From positions 1-43,246 of the forward strand of contig JAETNP010000050.1 in assembly GCA_021768185.1 (NCBI GenBank): a stretch of 43,246 nt of DNA, written 5' to 3'. The position numbers were made by a program, and so were the translations under genes. Source of the DNA: Oscillospiraceae bacterium. GTDB lineage: Bacteria > Bacillota > Clostridia > Oscillospirales > Oscillospiraceae. Shown in pieces: positions 15,435 to 23,532 of the stretch; the stretch's first letter is position 1, and every line of letters begins with the position of its first letter. The notes beneath the pieces were generated by a model. The model made no database searches, was not told where the DNA came from, and was given only the letters and a program-made list of their open reading frames with translations.

Positions 15435-16295
15435 ATGGCTAAACAGCTTTTAGGAAAAGAAGTCAACGCCGCCCTCAATGCCCGCATTATCGCCGACTGC
15501 GAGGCCGTGAAGGCCAAGGGCGTGAACCCCACTCTGGCCATCGTCCGCTGCGGCGAGCGGCCTGACGACCTGAGCTACGAGCGGGGCGCTACCAAGCGCG
15601 CCGAGACCCTGGGCGTGGCAGTGGAGAAGATTGTCCTCCCCGAGGACGTGAGCAAGGAAGAGCTCCTCAAGGTCATCGACGATATCAACGCCAACGACAA
15701 GATCCACGGCGTGCTCCTGTTCCGCCCCCTGCCCAAGCACCTCAAGGCCGACCAGGACGAGATCTGCAACCGCCTGGACCCCCGGAAGGACGTGGACGGC
15801 ATGACCGACCTCTCCAACGCCGGCGTGTTCATGGGTAAGCAGCTGGGCTTCGCCCCCTGCACCCCCGCCGCCTGCATGGAGATCCTGGCCCACTACGGTA
15901 TCGACTGCACCGGCAAGAAGGCCGTGGTTATCGGCCGCAGTCTGGTAGTCGGCAAGCCCCTGGGCATCATGCTCATGGGCAAGAATGCCACCGTTACCAC
16001 CTGCCACACCCGCACCAAGGACGTGCCCGCCGTGACCCGTGAGGCGGACATTCTGGTCTCCGCCGCCGGTGTGCTCAAGAGCCTGACCAAGGAGTATGTC
16101 CGTCCCGGCCAGATTGTTATCGACGTATCCATCAACTGGGACGAGGCCAAGGGCGGCATCGCCGGCGACGCGGTGTACGAGGAGGTGGAGCCCATTGTGG
16201 AGGCCATCACGCCCGTACCCGGCGGCGTGGGCGCCGTCACTACCTCCGTGCTCATCGGGCACGTGGTGGAGGCGGCCAAGCGTTCCCTTGGATGA
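15435..16295 (+). CDS. folD: Methylene-THF dehydrogenase (FolD family; cyclohydrolase site altered)
   Basis: 286 residues. The Rossmann motif GRSLVVGKPLG (near 168), KDVDGMTD near 118-125 and TPVPGGVGAVTTSVL near 260 are those of FolD. The catalytic Lys54 is present in SYERGATKR, but the Tyr normally four residues before it is Arg50, and the Gln of the usual VQLPLP motif is Phe96 (LFRPLP). Both residues take part in the cyclohydrolase step of bifunctional FolD. With fchA directly upstream, the likely role is NAD(P)-dependent methenyl/methylene-THF interconversion only. Ribosome binding site GAGGAT is 9 nt upstream. Confidence 0.92.
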   Translation: MAKQLLGKEVNAALNARIIADCEAVKAKGVNPTLAIVRCGERPDDLSYERGATKRAETLGVAVEKIVLPEDVSKEELLKVIDDINANDKIHGVLLFRPLPKHLKADQDEICNRLDPRKDVDGMTDLSNAGVFMGKQLGFAPCTPAACMEILAHYGIDCTGKKAVVIGRSLVVGKPLGIMLMGKNATVTTCHTRTKDVPAVTREADILVSAAGVLKSLTKEYVRPGQIVIDVSINWDEAKGGIAGDAVYEEVEPIVEAITPVPGGVGAVTTSVLIGHVVEAAKRSLG

Positions 16296-16310
16296 TTGGG
16301 GGCGTTTTTG

Positions 16311-17654
16311 TTGGCAAACCAGAAGAACAAGACGCTCAGTTCTGTTAATATCATCCGCATTTTTCTGCTGGCCTCTTCGGCGGCGTACCTCATTGGCGCT
16401 ATAGCGGCCCCCGACCGGGGGGAGATGATGTCCGGGCTGGCCCAGATCCTCATGTCTCCGGCCCAGCTGACCAAGGACTATTTTGAGATCGGCAGCATCT
16501 CCGGCACCTTCCTCAACGTCTCCCTGGTGGGGTTTGTCTGTGCCGCCATGACCTGTCTGCCCGGCGCGGCGGTGAACGGCCTGACCATTGCCGCCTACTT
16601 CCTCACCACGGGGTTCTCCTTCTGGGGCATCAATTTCCTGAACATGTGGCCCTTCTTCCTGGGCGTCATGGTCCATGCCCTGGTGCGGAAGGAGCCCTTC
16701 CCCAAGTACGTGAACCTGGCCATGTTTGCCACGGCCCTGTGCCCTTTGGCCAGCGAGCTGCTGCTGCGCTATCCGGGCAGCGACGAGGCCCGGGGCGTGA
16801 CCCTGGGCGGCGTAGTGCTGATGCTGGTGGTGGGGATGCTCATCGGCTTCATGACCCCGGCCATGGCGGCCCACTCCCCTAACGTCCACAAGGGGTACGA
16901 CCTGTACTCCGCCGCCCTGCCCGGCGTGCTGCTGGGCCTCTTTGGGGTGGCGGTGCTGTACAAGACCCTGGGACATACCGTGCCGGAAATCAAGGCCACC
17001 CTGGGAGGCAGCCACCCCGGCGTGGTGTGGACCTTCTGTGTGATCTTTTTCGGACTGTGCGTCCTGGCGGGCTTCTGGCTCAACGGGAAGAGCCTCAAGG
17101 GCTATGGGGACCTGCTCAAGGATACGGGCCATAAGGCGGACTTCGTGAGCAAGTACGGCCCCGGCCTGGCCCTGGCGAACTTCGGCTTCTACGGCCTGAT
17201 GATCACAGCCTACTACATTTTTGTCAACGCCCTTATGGGCGACCCCTTCAGCGGCTTCAACTCCGTGACCCTGGGCATCGTCTTCTGTATGGTGTGCTTC
17301 GGGGCGGCGGGGGCCCATCCGGGCAATATCTGGCCCATTATGGTGGGTTATGTGCTCTTTTCCTTTGCCGCCACCCAGTTTTTCGGCGGCGTGTTCCCGG
17401 TGAACAACCAGGCCATCATGGTGGGGCTGTGCTTCGCCAGCGGGCTGGCGCCCATTGCCGGGAATTACGGCTGGTGGGCCGGCGTCCTGGCCGGCGGGAT
17501 GCACTACCTGCTGGTGACATCCATCCCGGCCATCCACGGCGGCTTCAGCCTGTATAACGGCGGCTTCACCTCCCTGGTGATCGCCACCATTCTGGTGCCC
17601 CAGCTGGAGACCTTCTGCAAGACAAAGGAGCAGCGGCTGGCGGCCAAAAAGTAA
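16311..17654 (+). CDS. DUF1576-like multi-spanning membrane protein
   Basis: About 447 residues from a TTG at 16311, chosen because GGGGG lies 7 nt upstream; another in-frame TTG at 16296 directly abuts the folD stop and has no ribosome binding site. Some eleven hydrophobic segments fill the sequence. Two internally similar halves are suggested by GMLIGFMTPAMAAHSP in the first half and FGAAGAHPGNIWPIM plus GGFSLYNGGFTS in the second. The architecture and motifs match my memory of DUF1576, an uncharacterised family in anaerobic Firmicutes. It lies between folD and 5-formyl-THF cyclo-ligase on the same strand, so a transport role connected with one-carbon metabolism is possible but unproven. 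Confidence 0.65.
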   Translation: MANQKNKTLSSVNIIRIFLLASSAAYLIGAIAAPDRGEMMSGLAQILMSPAQLTKDYFEIGSISGTFLNVSLVGFVCAAMTCLPGAAVNGLTIAAYFLTTGFSFWGINFLNMWPFFLGVMVHALVRKEPFPKYVNLAMFATALCPLASELLLRYPGSDEARGVTLGGVVLMLVVGMLIGFMTPAMAAHSPNVHKGYDLYSAALPGVLLGLFGVAVLYKTLGHTVPEIKATLGGSHPGVVWTFCVIFFGLCVLAGFWLNGKSLKGYGDLLKDTGHKADFVSKYGPGLALANFGFYGLMITAYYIFVNALMGDPFSGFNSVTLGIVFCMVCFGAAGAHPGNIWPIMVGYVLFSFAATQFFGGVFPVNNQAIMVGLCFASGLAPIAGNYGWWAGVLAGGMHYLLVTSIPAIHGGFSLYNGGFTSLVIATILVPQLETFCKTKEQRLAAKK

Positions 17655-17694
17655 CGGAGCGACCCCTATTCCAAGTCATAAGGAGCGATGCGCA

Positions 17695-18264
17695 ATGACC
17701 AAGCAGACCATCCGCGCCGAAGTATCCGCGCGGGTAAAGAATCTGTCTTCCACCTACTGCCGGGAGGCGGACGCCGCCATCTGCCGCTGGGTGATCCAAT
17801 CGGCGCAGTATCAGAAGGCGAAAACCGTCTTCTGCTATGTGGGGACGGAGCGGGAGATCGACACCATGGCCCTGCTCCGGGCCGCCCTCCGGGACGGCAA
17901 GACCCTGGCGGTGCCTTTATGCCTGCCGGAAAAAGGGCTGATGGAGGCCCGGCGGATCGAGGGCCTGGGCGACTTGGTCAGCGGGCGCTACGGGATTCTG
18001 GCTCCCAAGCTGGACTGCCCGGTGGTGGCCCCGGAGGCCATCGACCTGGCGATCATTCCCTGCTGCACCGGCAACGCCAAGGGCCAGCGTCTGGGCTACG
18101 GCGGCGGGTATTACGACCGCTACCTGCCCAGGACGGAATGCCCCGCTATGCTGTTGTGCCGCCACCAGCTGGAGCGGGAGGACATCCCTGTGGACGAACA
18201 CGACGTGATGGCGGACTACTTTGTCACCGAACGGGGCGTTGTGGACTGCAGGGAGAACGGATAA
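17695..18264 (+). CDS. 5-formyltetrahydrofolate cyclo-ligase
   Basis: 189 residues, ATG with AAGGAG 9 nt upstream. N-terminal basic helix MTKQTIRAEV, an FCYVGTEREIDT segment (46-57) for the substrate, and the signature RLGYGGGYYDRYL (132-144) that binds ATP phosphates and Mg. The enzyme converts 5-formyl-THF to 5,10-methenyl-THF with ATP, bringing the storage and inhibitory form back into the active pool. It ends the one-carbon gene run and is followed by a strong terminator. Length is normal for the MTHFS/YgfA family. Confidence 0.94.
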   Translation: MTKQTIRAEVSARVKNLSSTYCREADAAICRWVIQSAQYQKAKTVFCYVGTEREIDTMALLRAALRDGKTLAVPLCLPEKGLMEARRIEGLGDLVSGRYGILAPKLDCPVVAPEAIDLAIIPCCTGNAKGQRLGYGGGYYDRYLPRTECPAMLLCRHQLEREDIPVDEHDVMADYFVTERGVVDCRENG

Positions 18265-18268
18265 GCAC

Positions 18269-18303
18269 CAGGGCGCGGGGAGTTCCCCGCGCCCTGATTT
18301 TTT
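18269..18303 (+). terminator. Intrinsic terminator after the cyclo-ligase gene
   Basis: A 13-bp stem CAGGGCGCGGGGA/TCCCCGCGCCCTG with loop GT, followed by ATTTTTT. Confidence 0.92.
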
Positions 18304-18341
18304 GGTTTCATGATCTGCGCCCGGCTTCTTCCCGGCGGGAA

Positions 18342-18370
18342 TTGACAAAAAGCGGCCGGTCCGATATAAT
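18342..18370 (+). promoter_or_regulatory. Consensus sigma-A type promoter of mutS
   Basis: TTGACA (18342-18347), 17-nt spacer, TATAAT (18365-18370): a perfect match in both hexamers and the spacing. Confidence 0.9.
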
Positions 18371-18451
18371 GAAAAAGCTCCCTGGACGGGGAAAATACGT
18401 GTATAAGATATGATTTTGGCCCACTATAGGAGCCTGAGAGGATGATAGAAG

Positions 18452-21052
18452 ATGCCCCCGGATACTACTCCCATGATGCAGCAATACCTGAAAATCAAAG
18501 AGGAAAATAAGGACGCCATCCTTTTCTTCCGGCTGGGCGACTTCTATGAGATGTTCAACGAGGACGCCATCCTGGCCAGCCAGGAGCTGGACCTGACCCT
18601 GACCACCAGGGACCGGGCAAAGCCCGAGGACGAGCGGACCCCCATGTGCGGCGTCCCCTATCACTCCTGCGACGGCTACATCGCCCGGCTCATTGCCAAG
18701 GGCTACAAGGTGGCCATCTGCGAGCAGATGGAGGACCCCGCCGCCGCCAAGGGCATCGTCAAGCGGGACATCATCCGGGTGGTCACCCCCGGCACCGTGG
18801 ACGCGGCCATGTTGGAGGGCAGCCAGGCCAACTACATCTGCGGCGTCTACATCGACGAGGCCAATGCCGGGCTCTGTTTTTGCGACATCACCACCGGCAA
18901 GACCCACGCCACTTCCTTCTCCGGGCCGGAGCGGGTCAATCACGTGATGAACGAACTGGGCCGCTTTTCCCCCGCTGAAGCGCTTCTGAATGATGGAGCC
19001 TGGGAGCAAGGGGAGCTGACCGGCCTGCTGAAGGAGAAATTCAACTGCCGGGTAGAGCAGGGCGGCGCGGCCCGCTTCCGGCCGGAGGAGTGCCGGCGGC
19101 TGGTGGAGAAGCAGTACGGCGCAGAGGCCGCCGGGGCGCTGCCCCAGAGCAATCCTGCCGCCCTGCTGGCCCTGGGAGGCCTGCTGGGCTACCTCTACGA
19201 GACCCAGAAGACGGACCTCAGCCACATCAACGATCTGGAGTACTACGAGCAGGGCCGGTTCATGGAGCTGGACCTGAACACCCGCAGGAATCTGGAGCTC
19301 ACCGCCACCCTCCGGGGCAAGGAGAAGCGGGGGAGTCTGCTGTGGGTCCTGGACAAGACGAAGACCGCCATGGGCGGACGGCTGCTGCGCTCCTGGCTGG
19401 AGCGCCCTCTGCTGAATGTGACCGCCATCAACCGGCGGCTGGGGGCCGTGGAGGCCCTGGTGAAGGACGCCATCGGACGGGAGGAACTGATCTTCGCCCT
19501 CCAGGGCATCGGGGACATGGAGCGGCTCATCGGGCGCATCGTCTACGGCACCGCCGGAGGGCGGGACATGGCGTCCCTGCGCTCCGCGCTGGAGAAGCTG
19601 CCGGGACTGCGGGACAAATTGACCCCCTTCTCCGCCGGACGGCTGGGAGAACTGGGCCGGGAGCTGGACGTGCTGGAGGACGTGTACGGACTGCTCTGCC
19701 GGGCCGTGGTGGACGAGCCGCCCTTCTCCGTCCGGGAGGGGGGCGTCATCCGGGACGGCTACGACCAGGAGGTGGACTGTCTCCGGGACATCCTCAGCGG
19801 CGGCAAGGGCGTCATCGCCGACGTGGAGGCCCGGGAGAAGGAGAAGACCGGCATCAAGAGCCTCAAGGTGGGCTATAATAAGGTGTTCGGGTACTATATC
19901 GAGGTCAGCAAGAGCTACTACGACCTGGTGCCGGAGACGTATATCCGCAAGCAGACCCTGGCCAACTGCGAGCGGTTTATTACACAGGAATTGAAGGACC
20001 TGGAGCACACCATCCTCACCGCCAACGACCGGGTCACCGCTTTGGAGTACGAACTGTTTACGCAGCTGCGGGAGCAGGTGGGCGGACAGATGGGACGCAT
20101 TCAGGCAACGGCGGCGGCCGTCGCCCAGCTGGATGCCTTCTGCTCCCTGGCCGCCGTGGCGGCGAAGAACGGCTACTGCCGCCCGGTGATGGATGAGAGC
20201 GGCGTCATCGAGATCCACGACGGACGGCATCCCGTGGTGGAGCGGGTGCTGAAGGACACCCTCTTTGTCCCCAACGACACCTACATGGGGGAGAAGGAGG
20301 ACCGGATCGCCATCATCACCGGCCCCAACATGGCGGGCAAGTCCACCTACATGCGGCAGGTGGCCCTCATTACCCTCATGGCCCAAGTGGGGTCCTTCGT
20401 GCCCGCCCGGGCGGCCCGGATCGGGGTGGTGGACCGGATCTTCACCCGCATCGGGGCCAGCGACGACCTCAGCGCGGGGCAGTCCACCTTCATGGTGGAG
20501 ATGACCGAGGTGGCGGACATTCTCAAACACGCCACCAGCCGGAGTCTCCTGATCCTGGACGAGATCGGGAGAGGGACCAGCACCTTTGACGGCATGAGCA
20601 TCGCCCAGGCGGTGCTGGAGCACTGCGCGGACAAGAAAAAATTAGGGGCCAAGACCCTTTTTGCCACCCACTATCACGAGCTCACGGAGCTGGAGAACAC
20701 GCTGCCCGGGGTGAAGAACTACAACATCGCCATTAAGAGCCGGGGGGACGACCTGGTGTTCCTGCGGCGCATCCTCCCCGGCGGGGCGGACCGGAGCTAC
20801 GGCATTGAAGTGGCCAAGCTGGCGGGACTGCCGGATACGGTGGTGAAAAAGGCCCGGGCCATCCTCAAGGAGCTGGAGAGCCAGGCGGGGAAAACGCCGC
20901 CTCTGCTGGCGGCTCCCAGGGAGGAGCAGGTGTCGCTGGAGGCCATCTCCGAAGCGGAGGTCATCGACCGGCTGCGCCGGTCCCAGCCCGACGCCATGAC
21001 CCCCATCGAGGCCATGGGGCTGCTGTACGAGCTGAAGCAGAAGTTGTCATAA
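18452..21052 (+). CDS. mutS: DNA mismatch repair protein MutS
   Basis: 866 residues. Mismatch-recognition GDFYEMF with the Phe-x-Glu pair at 31-33, connector and core domains, then the ATPase: TGPNMAGKSTYMRQ near 622, ST.MVEM, DEIGRGTSTFDG and ATHYHEL. MutS binds mispairs and recruits MutL for strand removal. The start follows GAGAGGAT by 8 nt. Normally mutL follows mutS in Clostridia; here the next gene is a frameshifted CPBP protease and then repeat E3, so mutL must lie elsewhere. Full length with all key residues. Confidence 0.97.
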   Translation: MPPDTTPMMQQYLKIKEENKDAILFFRLGDFYEMFNEDAILASQELDLTLTTRDRAKPEDERTPMCGVPYHSCDGYIARLIAKGYKVAICEQMEDPAAAKGIVKRDIIRVVTPGTVDAAMLEGSQANYICGVYIDEANAGLCFCDITTGKTHATSFSGPERVNHVMNELGRFSPAEALLNDGAWEQGELTGLLKEKFNCRVEQGGAARFRPEECRRLVEKQYGAEAAGALPQSNPAALLALGGLLGYLYETQKTDLSHINDLEYYEQGRFMELDLNTRRNLELTATLRGKEKRGSLLWVLDKTKTAMGGRLLRSWLERPLLNVTAINRRLGAVEALVKDAIGREELIFALQGIGDMERLIGRIVYGTAGGRDMASLRSALEKLPGLRDKLTPFSAGRLGELGRELDVLEDVYGLLCRAVVDEPPFSVREGGVIRDGYDQEVDCLRDILSGGKGVIADVEAREKEKTGIKSLKVGYNKVFGYYIEVSKSYYDLVPETYIRKQTLANCERFITQELKDLEHTILTANDRVTALEYELFTQLREQVGGQMGRIQATAAAVAQLDAFCSLAAVAAKNGYCRPVMDESGVIEIHDGRHPVVERVLKDTLFVPNDTYMGEKEDRIAIITGPNMAGKSTYMRQVALITLMAQVGSFVPARAARIGVVDRIFTRIGASDDLSAGQSTFMVEMTEVADILKHATSRSLLILDEIGRGTSTFDGMSIAQAVLEHCADKKKLGAKTLFATHYHELTELENTLPGVKNYNIAIKSRGDDLVFLRRILPGGADRSYGIEVAKLAGLPDTVVKKARAILKELESQAGKTPPLLAAPREEQVSLEAISEAEVIDRLRRSQPDAMTPIEAMGLLYELKQKLS

Positions 21053-21073
21053 TACTGAGAAGGAGGGCGGACC

Positions 21074-21677
21074 ATGGCAAAGAGCCGCGTAGGCGGGACG
21101 ACCGGCATGACCCCCACGGAGAAGCTGCTGGGGGGCGCGGTGCTGGTCATATATGTGTTCGTCCTGCCCCTGACGGCGGAGGCGCTGTTCAACGGGGTGG
21201 AGCGGCTTTTCGGGATCTCCATGGACCGAGGGCTCCGGGACGCGGTCTACTACTATATTCTTTTTGCGCTGGAACGAGCTGAGCGCCCGGACTCTGGGGC
21301 TGCTGGCCGCGGGGCAGATGAATCTCAACGATCAGGCGATCCTGGCGCGGCTGGGGGCCGCGCCCCGGAGTACCGTTTTGATTGTAGTTTTCCTGGCTCC
21401 TGTGGTGGAGGAGGCGCTTTTCCGAGGGTATGTGTTCGGGAATCTCCGGGAGTACAGCCGGGCGGCAGCATATATTGTTTCCTGCTTTTTATTCGCCTTT
21501 CTCCATGTGTGGCAGTATGTGGCCGCAGGGTGGAATTTTGTTTATCTGCTGGTTATGGTTCAATATTTGATTCCCGGCGCTGTGATGGCTTGGACTTTTG
21601 AGCGGTTCGGGAGTTTGTGGGGGAGTGTTTTGCTGCACTGTGCGGTGAATGGACTGGCGGTCTGGAGCACGGTATGA
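21074..21677 (+). pseudogene. CPBP-family intramembrane metalloprotease, broken by a 1-nt frameshift
   Basis: The gene starts at 21074 with AAGGAGG upstream, and its first frame encodes a Lys-rich start, a membrane segment (LLGGAVLVIYVFVLPL) and about 62 plausible residues up to VYYYILF. At the T-tract 21261-21265 the frame is lost; the next frame continues with LRWNELSARTLGLLAAG, then VVEEALFRGY (the EExxxR motif) and LFAFLH (FxxxH), both catalytic in CPBP proteases, to the stop at 21677. The full span is 604 nt, one more than 201 codons, so one extra base explains it. It may be a real mutation or a sequencing error. CPBP proteins process prenylated or bacteriocin-related substrates in the membrane. 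Confidence 0.8.
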
Positions 21678-21680
21678 TCT

Positions 21681-22140
21681 TTCTCTGCCGCCCTGCGGGC
21701 GGTGCGGGACTTTCTTCTTCAATCGGCCCGGGGCCTGCGCGGCCCCGGACCCTGCTCCTACTTTTTGTATGGACAAAAAGTAGGCAAAAAGCCACTTAAA
21801 CCTGGCGGTTTAAGAATCCCTCATGTTTTGATTAGTTTTGCGCCCGAGGCACAGTCAGTTTGGTCTAAACCTAGTGGGTTGATTGCCAGACCACTAGATT
21901 AGATGCCCGAAGGAACGGCTGTTCCCGTGGCACCGCAACTCTTCATTTCCACCGAACCCCCGCAAACCCCTCGCCGAGGTCCCGCCGTCAGGCGGGTCCG
22001 AGAAGGGATTCTTAAACCGTAGGTTTAAGCGCGTTTTTGGTTACTTTTGCCGCGGGGCAAAAGTAACCGCAGGGTCCGGGGCCGCGGAGGCCCCGGGGGC
22101 TCGTAAAGAAACAAGTGACTGCGGCCCCGCAGGGGCCGCC
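21681..22140. repeat. Intergenic hairpin-armed repeat element E3, core shortened
   Basis: No gene is visible. Left arm: GCCGCCC hairpin 21686-21702, GC hairpin near 21726-21747, 12-bp CCTACTTTTTGT hairpin 21757-21784, TTAAACC hairpin 21795-21814. The core runs in the same direction as in E4 but lacks about 270 nt of its middle (join near 21870-21890). Right arm: TTAAACC hairpin 22010-22028, 13-bp GGTTACTTTTGCC hairpin 22039-22068, GC hairpin near 22076-22096, GCGGCCCC hairpin 22121-22139. It fills the whole gap between the CPBP remnant and the thrE promoter. Confidence 0.85.
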
Positions 22141-22149
22141 ATATTTTTC

Positions 22150-22178
22150 TTGCATATTTCCCGTTTCTGTGGTATAAC
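22150..22178 (+). promoter_or_regulatory. Promoter of the thrE-prmA operon
   Basis: TTGCAT (22150-22155), 17-nt spacer, TATAAC (22173-22178). Transcription would begin near 22185, just outside E3. Confidence 0.7.
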
Positions 22179-22226
22179 GGCCCCAATACCTCTATGAAAA
22201 AAGATACAAAAGAGCAGGAGAATGTA

Positions 22227-23042
22227 ATGGAAGACCACCCCTACCACTTTTTCTCCCCGGACGAGCTGAACCAGCTGGAGCGCATCGAAGAAGCCGGCCG
22301 GGCAAATGAATACCTTTACCGCATTCTGGATATTGGACAGTACATGCTCCAGTGCGGCGGCGAGGTCAGCCGGGTGGAGGACAGCATCCGCCGCCTCTGC
22401 ATGGCCTTCGGCGCCGAGCGCGCCGACGTGTTTACCATCACCTCCTCCATCGTGGTCACCGTCTACGCCCGCCGGTTCGGTGCGGTGACCCAGACCCGCC
22501 GCATCACCGGCAGCGCCTACGACCTCCACCGGCTGGAACAGCTCAACCAGCTCAGCCGCCGCATCTGCGCTGAGCACTGGTCCTTGGAGCAGACCGAGGA
22601 GGCCTTGGCCGCCATCCGCTCCACCCCTCAGTACGGCTTCGGCGTACAGCTGTTCACCTACGCTCTGGTTTCCTCCTCCTTCGCACTCTTTTTCGGAGGG
22701 AGCCTGCTGGACGCCGCTGCGTCCGGCGTTATCGGCGTGGTGCTGAAATTCCTGGACCGGGCCATCCGGGAAACCGATGCCAACGCCTTCCTGTCCTCCC
22801 TGCTGTGCTCCTGCCTGGGCGGCCTGCTGGCGGGACTGGCGGTGAAGTTCCATCTGGGGGACGACGTTGGCATGATCTCCATCGGCAACATTATGCTCCT
22901 CATCCCCGGCATCGCCCTGACCAACTCCCTGCGGGACATGTTCAGCGGCAACACCATCTCCGGACTCATGCGCTTTATCGAATCCATCCTGCTGGCCCTG
23001 ACCATCGCCTTCGGCTTCGCCCTGGCGGCGGGGCTTCTCTAA
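22227..23042 (+). CDS. Threonine/serine exporter ThrE family, large subunit-like half (PF06738 type)
   Basis: 271 residues from the ATG at 22227, with GGAG 8 nt upstream; an ATG at 22194 is only about 9 nt after the expected transcription start and has no ribosome binding site. The soluble N-terminal half contains GQYMLQCGGEVSRVEDSIRR (split here by residue numbering, about 33-52) and a VFTITSSIVVTV strand; five membrane segments follow from about residue 150, with NIMLLIPGIALTNSLRDM near the end. This is the N-terminal domain of ThrE exporters. The second half is encoded separately 13 nt downstream, so the pair forms a two-gene exporter for small neutral amino acids or organic acids. Confidence 0.88.
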   Translation: MEDHPYHFFSPDELNQLERIEEAGRANEYLYRILDIGQYMLQCGGEVSRVEDSIRRLCMAFGAERADVFTITSSIVVTVYARRFGAVTQTRRITGSAYDLHRLEQLNQLSRRICAEHWSLEQTEEALAAIRSTPQYGFGVQLFTYALVSSSFALFFGGSLLDAAASGVIGVVLKFLDRAIRETDANAFLSSLLCSCLGGLLAGLAVKFHLGDDVGMISIGNIMLLIPGIALTNSLRDMFSGNTISGLMRFIESILLALTIAFGFALAAGLL

Positions 23043-23055
23043 GGAGGCCCGTCTT

Positions 23056-23532
23056 ATGGACATGCTGATTCAGCTGATTACCGCCTTCACCGGGTCCCTG
23101 GGCTTCGCCCTCCTCTTCCATGTGCGCAAGGAAAAGCTCCTGCTGGCCAGCCTGGGCGGCCTGCTGGCCTGGGGCGTCTACCTGCTCATGGGGCTGGTCT
23201 CGGACCAGGATGTGGTGCGCTACTTCGCCGCCTCGGTGGCGCTGACGGTGTATGCCGAGTGCCTGGCCCGGGCGGTGAAATGCCCCGCCACCCTGTTCCT
23301 GGTCACCGCCTCCATCCCCCTGATCCCCGGCGGGTCCCTCTATCGGACGATGGAGTATTTCATGCAGAACGATCTGGGGGCCTTCTCCGCCCAGGCCCTG
23401 AACACCGTGCTGCTGGCGGTGGCCATCGCCGTGGGGATGCTGTTCCCCACCGCTATCTTCCAGCTGGTGCGCCGCGCGCGCGTAAAAAAGCCCCCGGAGA
23501 CGCCGGGGCAGGAAAGGAGTTCCCCCACATGA
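23056..23532 (+). CDS. Threonine/serine exporter ThrE_2 half (YjjB-like)
   Basis: 158 residues, all membrane segments (about five), with ALLFHVRKEKLLLASLGG at the start, AECLARAVKCPATLF in the middle and SIPLIPGGSLYRTM, the signature of the ThrE C-terminal (PF12821) domain. It complements the gene directly upstream. AAGGAGG lies at its 5' end. Its stop TGA overlaps the prmA ATG (ATGA), so prmA is translationally coupled to an exporter gene, an unusual pairing. Confidence 0.87.
   Translation: MDMLIQLITAFTGSLGFALLFHVRKEKLLLASLGGLLAWGVYLLMGLVSDQDVVRYFAASVALTVYAECLARAVKCPATLFLVTASIPLIPGGSLYRTMEYFMQNDLGAFSAQALNTVLLAVAIAVGMLFPTAIFQLVRRARVKKPPETPGQERSSPT

Noticed and set aside
15450..17537. 695-codon minus-strand frame opposite folD and the DUF1576 gene
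   Set aside because: Antisense shadow in high-GC sequence; it crosses two clear genes and has no recognisable domain.
18308..20623. 771-codon minus-strand frame opposite mutS
   Set aside because: Antisense shadow; mutS has every conserved motif and a consensus promoter on the plus strand.
21264..21677. Separate gene starting at the TTG at 21264
   Set aside because: There is no ribosome binding site, and the missing first membrane segment is encoded directly upstream in the other frame, so it is the second half of a frameshifted CPBP gene.
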